Shown: one piece after another, positions 33,684-45,092 of the stretch
Numbering within the stretch: position 1 is the stretch's first letter
How the letters are laid out: each line of letters starts with the position of its first letter
Assembly (NCBI GenBank): GCA_037577475.1
Contig: CM075184.1
Coordinates: 947,501-1,011,500, forward strand
Source: Chaunax sp. Z400
Taxonomy: Eukaryota; Chordata; Actinopteri; Lophiiformes; Chaunacidae
Reading direction: 5' to 3'
DNA: 64,000 nucleotides
Program-made: the position numbers and the translations under genes
Notes under the pieces: generated by a model
Database searches by the model: none
What the model was told of the DNA's origin: nothing
What the model saw: the letters and a program-made list of their open reading frames with translations, nothing else

Positions 33684-36600
33684 GTATTTTGTCGTATTCG
33701 TCCGGTTTTGGAACAACTTGAATCTGTGGAGTTTTGCGACACCTCTACAGTTCTGATGGCTGACCGGAATGCCCCTGGCGTTACCGGAAATGAGCAGCGC
33801 GAAAAGGTTGGTGTAAATTCTATACAGGCTGTCAGTGATTTCTGTTCATGGCATCATTGTTTGATTGTGTTTTACTTTGTGTTCTCTATGGATGCAGTAC
33901 TACACATTCTCCGGGGTATTTGGCAGTGGTGCCAGTCAGGAGGACGTGTTTGAGGACGTGGCCAAACCGCTGGTTCAGGACCTCATTCATCGGAAGAATG
34001 GTGAGTTTTCTGAGCCATAAAATGTACATTTTATTCTCTCTAGTGTTGGAAGCATATTAGTTGATCAGGTGATGATAGGTTTTGATAACGTTAATCTAGA
34101 GGTTGACTGATTTTTACAGGCAGATATAATAAGGATAGTTTAGAGCAGGAAAAGCCCAGAGCTTCTGCTTCAGCCACAAGCCAAAGGTTTTTTGATTGAT
34201 TGATTGAGATGTTTATTTCGAATACGTAAAGATAGTGGACATAATATTTACAGACAGTGAAAAGCATAAAGCAAGAAATGTAAAACACTTGACTTGTTTA
34301 CATATTCGAAAAGGAGTGAGAAGAAGTCCAAACTATTTCAATCCCACCCCTTCTCCATAACTCATTGATTGTATTACTATACTATATTATTATATTATAC
34401 TATATTATATTTTATTATACTATATTATATATACTATTAAACAATACATGTATGTAATATAATATCCAGTATATATAATATTTAATATCATATAAAATAT
34501 AATGAATAATATACACTATGGTGATTATACCTTATTATTCTATACATATATTATACATACACACATAAATGCACCTACAACACATATTTACACCAACTCA
34601 AATATCTTACAACTTTACATTATCATTTATATAAAAAGAGGAAGATACACTAAGAAAGAATAAATATTAAGTAACCAAATAAATAAACACCCCTGTAAAC
34701 ACCTGGTGATTTTCAAACCCTGCATTCATCCCTGTACCTGGTGAAAATCATGTCTTTATACCTTATTTTAAAGTGGTTGATATTTGGACATTGCTTTAAC
34801 TCCACACTAAAACTGTTCCATTGTTTCACTCCACAGATTGATACACAAAAACTTTTCCTGGTTGTACGAATACTGTAAATTTTGAAATTGAATTTTCCCC
34901 TTAAATTATAACCCCCCCTCTCGATCACTGAACAGTTTTTGAATGTTTCTTGGTAGTAGGTTGTTTTTAGCCTTGAACAATATTTGTGCTGTTTGATATT
35001 CCACAATATCTGTAAATTGTAATAATTTGGACTGTAGAATAATGCAGTGGTGTGTTCCAGATAACCAACATTGTGAATGACCCGTATTGCTCTTTTTTGG
35101 AGTATTGATAGTGAATGTAATGAACTTTTGTAGTTGTTGCCCCAAATCCCTGCACAGTAATTTAAATATGGTAAAACTAGTGAACAGTATAGAATGTGGA
35201 CTGACTTCTGATCCAGAACCTGCTTTGCTTTGTTTATTACTGAAATGCTTCTTGACAGTTTAGTTTGTACATGTTTAATGTGTGATTTCCAGCTGATTCC
35301 ATCACCTATAGTTACCCCAAGAAATGTATTTTCATTAACTCTTTCAAGTTCAGCCCCATTTATCTGTATATGTACATGTGTATTCATAATTTTAGTTAGT
35401 ATAATATATATAATTTTATAATCATAAGTATGTTTTATTTTAGCAGCATATAATACATTACTTAAGTGTCTCTGTGAAAAGTGGATATAAAGTGGTTGTG
35501 ATTGTCTGTGTTTATAGGCCTGCTGTTTGCATGTGGTGCGACAGACAGTGGTAAGACCTACACCTTGATCGGATCACCCAGTGAACCCGGAATCCTCCCA
35601 CGAGCACTCGACATGTTGTTCAACAGTATCGACTCACTTCTGACTCGAAAATCGGTAAAACCTTCATTAACATTTTGTCTATTTGATCTCTTACAAATAC
35701 TGTGCACTTTTGGAGTTGGGGGGGGGGGGGCATTTACTTCAAATGTTTTCAATCTTCATCAGGCGTTCAACCCAGACGGCACACCTGGGCTGTTGTTCAA
35801 GAAGGGGAAGGACCTTCTTTTGAAGAGGCAGAAGCCCAACAATCAACGGTCAGTACAGAAATGTTTGACTTTCTTAACTATTTATGGTGATAATAGTTCA
35901 TTAAGATGAGGTGAATTTATAGTTCATGGCCTGCTGTTCATAATGTCGCCTTTCTTTTGGTTTCTTAGGAACAAGGCTGACCCGGAGCCAGAACAACAAT
36001 ACTGTTACAGTGTGTTCCTGAGGTACTTTGAGATCTACGGTGAATATATCTACGATCTCCTGCCTCCAAATGATAAAAAGTAAGAGACAGGATTCAGAGT
36101 CAGTGTGTGCATTCTGAATCACAATGCCTGTTTGAATCCAGGTTATCTGTGGTACTGGTACCCTCAGTGTGTTTGGATTTGTTGAAATCCAACATTTTTC
36201 ATCAGAGCTTTGACTGCTTGTCTTACTAAAGCCACACATTGTCTTTTCATAAACTAGTTTCAGGAAAACTCTGAGTCTCCTTGAAGATCAGCGTAAGCAC
36301 AAGGGCGCACAAACACAAGTCTTTTCTGCAGAGGATGCTATTCAGGTGTTTAAGATAGGTGAGTGGTCATAATAACTATGTTGTTCTGAATACAACAGTA
36401 TTATATTTTGTCATTGTGTTCCCCTTTATGCAGACTGAATCTAGTTTTGCAAAGTTTGAAACATTTTAAAATGTATTTTTATTCTTAGTTTTTTTTTGAT
36501 GATGCTCTTCTCTGTCTCCAGGACAAAAGGAAAGGACAGACGCCCATACGCGTGAACCAAAATTCAAACAGTCCCACGCTGTGGTCACTCTGAAGCTGGT

Positions 36601-37636
36601 CTCTGCACCTATAGACGCTGATGGGAATCTCCTTCCACAGGTGACGTTCACCTCTAGTGTTACATATTAAGAGACATTGTTCATTCTTTATGGTGAAATG
36701 TTTATTCAAAGAATGAAGGTTCTTGAATTTCACAAAGGATTCCTGTGGCTTTTGAGTGATACTAACAGTGTGATATTTTATTTTTGCAGCGCGATAATAA
36801 GGTGAATGTCAGCCAGCTCTGTATGGTTGAGCTGGACGGTACTGAGGCCACCTTAACAGGTCAGTGGGTTACTTTCTCTCTTAAGTAAACCATTTCTGTG
36901 ATCAACTGTCAGTTTGTTCAGAAGCCAATCGTCTCTACTGATGTCTCATTTACAGAGTGTATGAACACGGACCAGGAGGAACTGTTGAAATATATTACAG
37001 CCATGCGTAAGAGCCAGAGGACCGGAAACAAGACGGTTGGTATTTTACAATCTGTTCATCATATTTAGCTGTTTTATTTGTGTGTATATTAATATTGTAA
37101 ATATTCTTTTCATCATTGCTAATATTCCAGTAGGCACGATTTCACAGTCTTTATTTTCTTCCAGACTTTTCCATCAAGTGAAACAACCCTAATGAAGCTG
37201 TTCGGCAGCCACTTTGATGGAGAAGGAAATGTTGGGCTGATTGCATGTGTCAGCCCAAACATTGATCAACATGCTGTAACGAAGGTAGGCCATTTATTTT
37301 GCTGTAATTTAAAGTATTGTCTCTAATCTCATTGCTTTCCCTCTGACACATCTGAGCTATCATCATAACTAATCTCTGAAAACGATGAAAGGTTGACAAG
37401 ATGGTTCAGGACACTGTCACAGGTTCTGTCCACCACATATATGGATTTACTTCAGATTACTGTTGACACTTTGACAGTCAGTTAAAAAGCTGACTTTCAA
37501 ATCATCAGCATTTGATTTGGATCCCTTCTGTGGCTTTAAGGTCATGAGGAAGTGTATTTCTTATAGTTCTCCTGTGTATGTGTTGCAGTGGCTGATGACG
37601 TTCGCAGAGGATACCTACAAGGTGACAGTGGTATAG
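33684..37636 (+). CDS. KIF23/MKLP1-like kinesin motor, degenerate and stalk-less
   Basis: Eleven exons, all with GT/AG sites, consistent phases and no stop: 33684-33806, 33898-34000, 35518-35654, 35763-35848, 35969-36079, 36258-36358, 36522-36640, 36790-36859, 36956-37035, 37165-37284, 37589-37636 (365 codons plus stop). It follows KIF23 throughout: 'VFCRIRPV', 'VFEDVAKPLVQDLIH', 'ILPRALDMLFNSI', 'YFEIYGEYIYDLL', 'APIDADGNLLPQ', 'HFDGEGNVGLIACVSP', 'FAEDTYKV'. The P-loop is GATDSGKT (35535-35558; GxxGSGKT is usual), switch I SSRSH is replaced by KFKQSH (36548-36577), and switch II DLAGSE by ELDGTE (36829-36846). KIF23 is the plus-end motor of centralspindlin, acting in cytokinesis. Here the neck, stalk and tail are absent, so no dimer or RACGAP1 binding is expected. 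An ATP-binding but poorly hydrolysing or dominant-negative motor is possible (inference). The true 5' end is uncertain (see 26474). Confidence 0.85.
34182..35400 (-). mobile_element. 5'-truncated LINE in the second intron of the kinesin-like gene
   Basis: On the minus strand, codons from 35387 to 34713 encode the C-terminal part of a non-LTR reverse transcriptase: 'NTFLGVTIGDGISWKSHIKH', 'LVLPYLNYCAGIWG', 'LSILQKRAIRVIHNVGY' and 'CGVKQWNSFSVELKQC'. The frame is open but begins after the catalytic YxDD region. The 3' UTR ends at a short (TCAA)n tail (34190-34207, read in reverse), typical of CR1/L2/Rex-type fish LINEs that lack poly(A). The insertion is antisense to the host gene and leaves both flanking splice sites intact. 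Confidence 0.85.
34370..34560. repeat. AT-rich microsatellite inside the LINE 3' UTR
   Basis: Degenerate 'tatattatactatattatat' sequence, about 190 bp, that seems to have grown within the LINE tail. It is similar in composition to the AT satellite at 17873 but has no clear shared unit. Confidence 0.85.
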
Positions 37637-37640
37637 CCTG

Positions 37641-38313
37641 CTGAAGAACCGATGGCCAACCCTGGAGAGATAGGAAAGGAGTGGTGGTCAGCTCAGAACC
37701 TTTCTTCACCCGAGTGTCCAGAACATATGGTCGTAGGTCTGATGACACAACTATAAAGTCCCACGTGAGCGTTGAAGTCCCCCAGAAGAACTACGGAGTC
37801 CCCAGTAGGGGCACCCTGCAACACCCCATCCAAGGACTCCAAGAAGGCTGGGGGAAACCTCAACGTACAGGCACCGAGCCGGGGGCCTACGAGTAGATCC
37901 ACACCTGCTCGATGCCTCTCACCATGTGCAACTCAAGCTTGGAATAGAGTACAACCCCTCTCGGGGAGCTTGGCTCCAGAACCCGTGCCATGTGTTGAGA
38001 TGAGCCCGACTATATCCAGCGGCTAGTCTAGCCGGTATCTCTCAACCTCATGCACCAGCTCGGGTTCTTTCCCCGCCAGAGTGGTGATATTCCATGTTCC
38101 CAAAGCCAGTTTTGGCAGCGGGGGATCGGTGCGGCAGGGCCTCCGCGCTTGTCTGCCAACCCATCTACATCGCACCGGACCGCTTTTAGTCTGGCCTGTC
38201 ACCTAGGACCAATATGCCATGGGAGACCCTATCAGGGGCAAATTGCCCACGGACAACACAGCTTCCTAGGACAATTCGGGCTCTCAAACCCATCCACCAC
38301 AATAATTATATAG
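37641..38313 (-). mobile_element. Internally deleted LINE endonuclease fragment, copy 2
   Basis: This is the second copy of the element at 1-672. It differs by a few substitutions and a one-base insertion (a G run near 37881). The minus strand again shows 'VVLLGDFNAHVG' joined directly to sequence that normally lies downstream, so the internal deletion predates the duplication. Element homology begins about 40 bp inside the copy. The short stretch 37637-37680 between the kinesin stop codon and the LINE is unassigned. Confidence 0.8.
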
Positions 38314-38895
38314 ACAAAAAAAAAAAGAATAAAGCCATATTAAAATGTAAAACTAGAGTTCTGACAATATTCTTTATAATTCATTTAATTTAATTCATTA
38401 TTTTTAGAGTAGTAAAGTCAAATTAATTTTTCCAAACATTTCCATTTTCAGTTGCTATAGCTGTTCTAGCTTTATAGTGCAAAGTGACCTGAAGTTGCAG
38501 CTACGTTTATAGAGTGTAAGCCTACCCGCCGTACTGCAGCTCAGGTACAAGCAGGAAGAGTAGGTAATTAAGGTAATTAAGCTAATTATTGGAAATTGAA
38601 CAACTCTCTTCTTAAACATGAGGAAGTCAAAATAAAAATTGCGCACATAGTTACAAAGCTATGTATGGTGATATGATATAGGCTTCGCCAGAATGAGAAG
38701 GTTGTAATAGTCCTGGGTCTGAAATCACAGGTCGGGAACAACGTGTCTGATGTTGCAGGTCTGAGACTGCATCTCTTTTTCTTTTCAGTGGCCCAAAATA
38801 GATCAGTTCTTCCTCCATTTGGAGTTAAAGAGCTAAAATCACTTCATATAGCCATGATTTCTGATGACATATTATCCACTTTTTGCGTTTTTGAG

Positions 38896-39111
38896 GGAGC
38901 CGGTCCGCGGTTGCGGGTCCGAAATCCCGGGTCCAAATTCCGAAATCCCGGGTCCAAAGTCCCAGGTGCGAAATCCCTAATGAAGACTGACTGTTTCATT
39001 CAAGATTTATTTGCTTTAAAATATTGAATCATCACAAGGGAGTTCTCCTTGAAGCCATACGGACATCATATTGTCTTCAGTCCACACAAACATAAATGCA
39101 GTTTAGCTCAG

Positions 39112-39162
<51 letters not shown>

Positions 39163-39316
39163 GTGCCTTTTTAATTTGTCGGTTATTGATCTATGGATCA
39201 GTTGTTTGTAAAGAACTTGCCTTACTTTTCTGTCTTTATATTTTTGTGCCACTGTTTGTCAGTGTTTATCAAAATGGACTGTCTGTTTTTAGTGTGAATG
39301 AATTGTTCAGGATTTT
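38896..39316. repeat. ~480-bp direct repeat, left member (copy 2)
   Basis: Counterpart of 1280-1766. About 85 bp are deleted near 38985, including the 'cctcactatagcagagctt' part that copy 1 and the right member keep. The (TA)n tract (39115-39158) is longer than in copy 1. Confidence 0.85.
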
Positions 39317-39840
39317 ATTTGAATGGCGTATCAGTAATAAATCTTTTTTTAAAAATCAAACAATACTTGCTGTTATTATTTAGATGGTGGAAAGTACATT
39401 TACTGAAATACTTGTGGTAGTTTTACTTGAGTATTTGTTTTATACTTATTCTCTACTATTATTATTTGTGCCTATGTTACATAAGGTTGTTTTTTGAATA
39501 TGAAGCACTAAAATGACAATGAGTTCATCAACTCCAAACAGGAAGTTGTTAAGCTCTATGTATAGCTCAGAATGATAAACTGCAGACACTTAGTGATCTG
39601 AGTTTATTGGATCAAATCACAGTCCCCATAATTAGATGTTTTCTCAACAGCAGTGTAATAATAAATAGAACTTCTGACCATGTTGAACACAGCTAGATGT
39701 ATAGCTCAGTATGATAAACTGCATCCTGATAAGCAGCAGCCCAGTAATTATCTGAGATCGTGGGATCGAATCCCAGTTCCAAAATTTAGATGTTTTCTCA
39801 ACAGCAGTGTAATAATAAATAGAACTTCCGACCCATGCGG

Positions 39841-40119
39841 GCCGGTCCGCGGTTGCGGGTCCGAAATCCCGGGTCCAAATTCCAAAATCCCAGGTGTGAA
39901 ATCCCTAGTGAACCTCACTATAGCAGAGCTTTGTCCAGACTTTGTTTCTTCCCTCTGCAGGCCTGACATTTGAATCAGCTTTGTTTGTCATTACCAAAGT
40001 TTCATTCAAGATTTATTTGCTTTAAAATATTGAATCATCACAAGGGAGTTCTCCTTGAAGCCATACAGACATCATATTGTCTTCAGTCCACACAAACATA
40101 AATGCAGTTTACCTCAGCG

Positions 40120-40150
<31 letters not shown>

Positions 40151-40296
40151 GTGCCTTTTTAATTTGTCTGTTATTGATCTATGGATCAGTTTTTTGTAAA
40201 GAACTTGCCTTACTTTTCTGTCTTTATATTTTTGTGCCACTGTTTATCAAAATGGACTGTCTGTTTTTAGTGTCAATGAATTGTTCAGGATTTTTA
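39841..40296. repeat. ~480-bp direct repeat, right member (copy 2)
   Basis: Counterpart of 2290-2754 with a shorter (TA)n tract (40120-40146). It retains the ~85 bp that the left member of this copy has lost. Confidence 0.85.
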
Positions 40297-40317
40297 TTTG
40301 AATGGTGTATCAGTGTT

Positions 40318-41730
40318 TTCATGTTCAGTACAGCTGAGGTATAGCTCAGTACGATAAGCTGCAGACACTTTGTGATCTGAGTTTATGGGATCTAATCCCA
40401 GTTCAAGCATCTAGATGTTTTCGCCTCAGCAGTGTGAATAATAAGTAGAACTTCTGACCACATTCAGGAGAGCTGAGCTATAGCTCTGTAAGATAAGCTG
40501 CAGACACTTGGTGATCTGAGTTTATGGGATCAAATCCCAGTTCAAGCATTTCATTTAGATGTTTTCTCCTCAGCAGTGTGAATAATAAGTAGAACTTCTG
40601 ACCACATTCAGGAGAGCTGAGCTACAGCTCTGTAAGATAAGCTGCAGACACTTGGTGATCTGAGTTTATGGGATCAAATCCCAGTTCAAGCATTTCATTT
40701 AGATGTTTTCTCCTCAGCAGTGTGAATAATAAGTAGAACTTCTGACCACATTCAGGAGAGCTGAGCTACAGCTCTGTAAGATAAGCTGCAGACACTTGGT
40801 GATCTGAGTTTATGGGATCAAATCCCAGTTCAAGCATTTCATTTAGATGTTTTCTCCTCAGCAGTGTGAATAATAAGTAGAACTTCTGACCACATTCAGG
40901 AGAGCTGAGCTACAGCTCTGTAAGATAAGCTGCAGACACTTGGTGATCTGAGTTTATGGGATCAAATCCCAGTTCAAGCATTTCATTTAGATGTTTTCGC
41001 CTCAGCAGTGTGAATAATAAGTAGAACTTCTGACCACATTCAGGAGAGCTGAGCTACAGCTCTGTAAGATAAGCTGCAGACACTTGGTGATCTGAGTTTA
41101 TGGGATCAAATCCCAGTTCAAGCATTTCATTTAGATGTTTTCTCCTCAGCAGTGTGAATAATAAGTAGAACTTCTGACCACATTCAGGAGAGCTGAGCTA
41201 CAGCTCTGTAAGATAAGCTGCAGACACTTGGTGATCTGAGTTTATGGGATCAAATCCCAGTTCAAGCATTTCATTTAGATGTTTTCTCCTCAGCAGTGTG
41301 AATAATAAGTAGAACTTCTGACCACATTCAGGAGAGCTGAGCTACAGCTCTGTAAGATAAGCTGCAGACACTTGGTGATCTGAGTTTATGGGATCAAATC
41401 CCAGTTCAAGCATTTCATTTAGATGTTTTCTCCTCAGCAGTGTGAATAATAAGTAGAACTTCTGACCACATTCAGGAGAGCTGAGCTACAGCTCTGTAAG
41501 ATAAGCTGCAGACACTTGGTGATCTGAGTTTATGGGATCAAATCCCAGTTCAAGCATTTCATTTAGATGTTTTCTCCTCAGCAGTGTGAATAATAAGTAG
41601 AACTTCTGACCACATTCAGGAGAGCTGAGCTACAGCTCTGTAAGATAAGCTGCAGACACTTGGTGATCTGAGTTTATGGGATCAAATCCCAGTTCAAGCA
41701 TTTCATTTAGATGTTTTCTCCACAGCAGCG
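40318..41730 (+). repeat. 144-bp tRNA-derived satellite, forward array (copy 2)
   Basis: Nine regular units with landmarks from 40462 to 41614 at 144-bp spacing, about one unit fewer than copy 1. Here the interior units carry 'ctcctcagcag' and 'gctacagctc', not the 'ctccacagcag' and 'gctatagctc' that dominate copy 1. Different units have therefore spread in the two copies. Confidence 0.92.
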
Positions 41731-41776
41731 ACACACTTGACACACTTGACATGTTTTTGGGTGGGTCTTTCTGCTT

Positions 41777-42350
41777 CTGCAGGTCCACAATCCCAGGTCA
41801 GGAATCGCAGGTCACACTTCCATAATCTCAGCTCAGATCATTACTGGTCTGCAGCTTATCATACTGAGCTATACATCCAGTTGTATTTGACATGGTTACA
41901 AGTTCTATTTATTATTACACTGCAGTGGAGAAAACATCTAAAATTTGGAAATGGGATTCAAACCCACAATCTCAGATCATTACTGGGCTGCTGCTGATCA
42001 GGCTGCAGCTGATCGTGCTGAGCTATACCTCAGCTCTGCTGAATGTGGTCACAAGTTCTACTTATTATACACACTACTGTGGAGAAAACATCTAAATGAA
42101 ATGCTTCAAGTGGGATGTGATCCCATAAACTTAGATCACCAAGTGTCTGCAGCTTATCATGCTGAGCTATACCTCAGCTCTGCTGAATGTGGTCACAAGT
42201 TCTACTTATTATTCACACTGCTGTGGAGAAAACATCTAAATGAAATGCTGGAACTGGGATTTGATCCTATAAACTCAGATCAACAAGTGGCTGCAGCTTA
42301 TCATACTGAGCTGTACCTCAGCTCTGTTGAACAAGGTCAGATACCTACTA
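41777..42350 (-). repeat. 144-bp tRNA-derived satellite, inverted array (copy 2)
   Basis: Reverse-complement units as in 4377-5090, but with one 144-bp unit fewer. The flanks on both sides match copy 1. Confidence 0.9.
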
Positions 42351-43056
42351 TAGGTAGGTATACCTACAACTCTATGACTTCATGTTTGGAACTTGTATTT
42401 ATTGTATTCACAGTATTGAGGAGAAAACTGAGAGAACATCATTGATCTTGCTGATCAATCAGTATTTGAAGTATTTTTTGTTTGTTTGGTTTTACTTGCT
42501 AAAAATCGTCTTTTTTTTTTTTTATAGGGCACTGTTCTCATTCGTAAGAAAAACCGGACCATATAGGAAAATGTAGTATAGGTAGTATCGATCCAGACTC
42601 CAGATCAGAAGGTGGCGGTAATGCACACCAAACGTTGCTCGCCAACTGCCATAAAACAACAGAAGAAGAACCTTAGCTAACCTTGAGCAATATTCTGATG
42701 AGACAAGAGAAATGCAGGATTTAGGTGTTACTGCTTATAGTGTTTGTCAGGATTACTGTGTTGACTGAAGTTACAAAATGAGTTTGTGTTTACAAAAATA
42801 AGCATTGCTTCACCTTAACTTAAAAAAGGGAATGGTTTACATGTTAAAATGTTAATGTGTAAGATGTGTATATTTTATGGCTAATGCAGAAGTTTTATAT
42901 TGAATTAAAATTCAATATAGTTGACAGCTGGAAATTGCAATTGCTATCTATATTTTTTTTAAATATTCTTCATCATAATATAATTTATATTATATTGACT
43001 GTAATAGTTGTATAACTTTTTTGCTTAATGTATACAAAAGAAAGGGACCGAGGAGC

Positions 43057-43162
43057 AGAGCAGCTTCCAGGTGGAACCTTTGCCAACGGAGCAGTTTTTA
43101 CTTCCGGGTTGCCTTAAGGTAAGAACGTAAACATCCGGGAGAGGCGCCAAGATGGCTACCGA
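43057..43162 (+). promoter_or_regulatory. TATA-less promoter-like segment (copy 2)
   Basis: Unchanged counterpart of 5800-5905, with the ETS-type core, the splice-donor-like sequence and the YY1-type motif all retained. Confidence 0.4.
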
Positions 43163-43367
43163 GTAGGGTCGAAAAGTCGAGTCCTGCAAAAAAAAGAAGT
43201 TTTGAATGGTGAAAAACAGATAGATTCCGTGTTTAAACAACTTTTGGGACAACTAGATTCGTTCCACTGAAGATTGACAGCAACTTGATGTCGAGTCGAG
43301 AAAAAAAGGACGTAAAAACGAGCGAGTACGTTAAATATGTTGATCTTCATCATTTGGTTTACGTTCA

Positions 43368-44947
43368 GAGGGACGGAGGTGGAGGCTCCGACTGGGGCTG
43401 TGACTGACTGGGGCTTGAGTGCGGGCTAGCCTGTACTGAGTGGATGGAGGTCAGCCGGCTCCAGGGCAGGCTGCAGAGGGACGGAGGTGGAGGCTCCGAC
43501 TGGGGCTGTGACTGACTGGGGCTTGAGTGCGGGCTAGCCTGTACTGAGTGGATGGAGGTCAGCCGGCTCCAGGGCAGGCTGCAGAGGGACGGAGGTGGAG
43601 GCTCCGACTGGGGCTGTGACTGACTGGGGCTTGAGTGCGGGCTAGCCGGTATGGAGTGGATGGAGGTCAGCCGGCTCCAGGGCAGGCTGCAGAGGGACGG
43701 AGGTGGAGGCTCCGACTGGGGCTGTGACTGACTGGGGCTTGAGTGCGGGGCTAGCCTGTACTGAGTGGATGGAGGTCAGCCAGCTCCAGGGCAGGCTGCA
43801 GAGGGACGGAAGAAGTGAAAGAAGAAAGAGGAAAAAAAGACGAATGGAGGTGGAGGCTCCGACTGAGGCTTAGGTGTGTGGCTAGCCGGTATGGAGTGGC
43901 TGGAGGTGAGGGCTCCAGGGCAGGCTGCAGAGGAATGGAGGTGGAGGCTCCGACTGGGGCTGTGACTGACTGGGGCTTGAGTGCGGGCTAGCCTGTACTG
44001 AGTGGATGGAGGTCAGCCGGCTCCAGGGCAGGCTGCAGAGGGACGGAGGTGGAGGCTCCGACTGAGGCTTTGACTGACTGGGGCTTGAGTGCGGGCTAGC
44101 CTGTACTGAGCGGATGGAGGTCAGCCGGCTCCAGGGCGGGCTGCAGAGGGACGGAAGAAGTGAAAGAGAAAGAGGAAAAAAAGAGGAATGGAGGTGGAGG
44201 CTCCGACTGGGGCTTAGGTGTGTGGCTAGCCGGTATGGAGTGGCTGGAGGTGAGCCGGCTCCAGGGCAGGCCGCAGAGGAATGGAGGTGGAGGCTCCGAC
44301 TGGGGCTGTGACTGACTGGGGCTTGAGTGTGGGCTAGCCGGTATGGAGTGGCTGGGGGTGAGGGCTCCAGGGCAGGCTGCAGAGGAATGGAGGTGGAGGC
44401 TCCGACTGGGGCTGTGACTGACTGGGGCTTGAGTGTGGGCTAGCCGGTATGGAGTGGCTGGGGGTGAGGGCTCCAGGGCAGGCTGCAGAGGAATGGAGGT
44501 GGAGGCTCCGACTGGGGCTGTAACTGACTGGGGCTTGAGTGCGGGCTAGCCTGTACTGAGTGGATGGAGGTCAGCCGGCTCCAGGGCAGGCTGCAGAGGG
44601 ACGGAGGTGGAGGCTCCGACTGGGGCTGTAACTGACTGGGGCTTGAGTGCGGGCTAGCCTGTACTGAGTGGATGGAGGTCAGCCGGCTCCAGGGCAGGCT
44701 GCAGAGGGACGGAGGTGGAGGCCCCGACTGGGGCTGTGACTGACTGGGGCTTGAGTGCGAGCTAGCCTGTACTGAGTGGATGGAGGTCAGCCGGCTCCAG
44801 GGCAGGCTGCAGAGGGACGGAAGAAGTGAAAGAAGAAAGAGGAAAAAAAGAGGAATGGAGGTGGAGGCTCCGACTGGGGCTTAGGTGTGTGGCTAGCCGG
44901 TATGGAGTGGCTGGAGGTGAGGGCTCCAGGGCAGGCTGCAGAGGCAG
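43368..44947 (+). repeat. 108-bp GC-rich minisatellite (copy 2, expanded)
   Basis: Same array as 6111-7236 but about 450 bp longer. The extra length comes mainly from additional short variant units ('gagtggctgggggtgagggc') near 44340-44510. The first four or so units match copy 1 almost base for base, so the growth is internal. Confidence 0.92.
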
Positions 44948-45092
44948 AATCAGCTTTGTTTGTCATTACCAAAGACTGACTGTTTCATTCAAGATTTATT
45001 TGCTTTAAACGTCTCCCCTGTGTTTGAAATCCTGAGGGTGAGGGAGGAAAAATGTTCAAGTATTGAATTATTATTTTTCACTTTTGTTTCAG

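Noticed and set aside
34713..35387. A single-exon host gene on the minus strand
   Set aside because: The 224-codon frame is the C-terminal end of a LINE reverse transcriptase with a typical 3' tail. It lacks the catalytic motif and a natural start.
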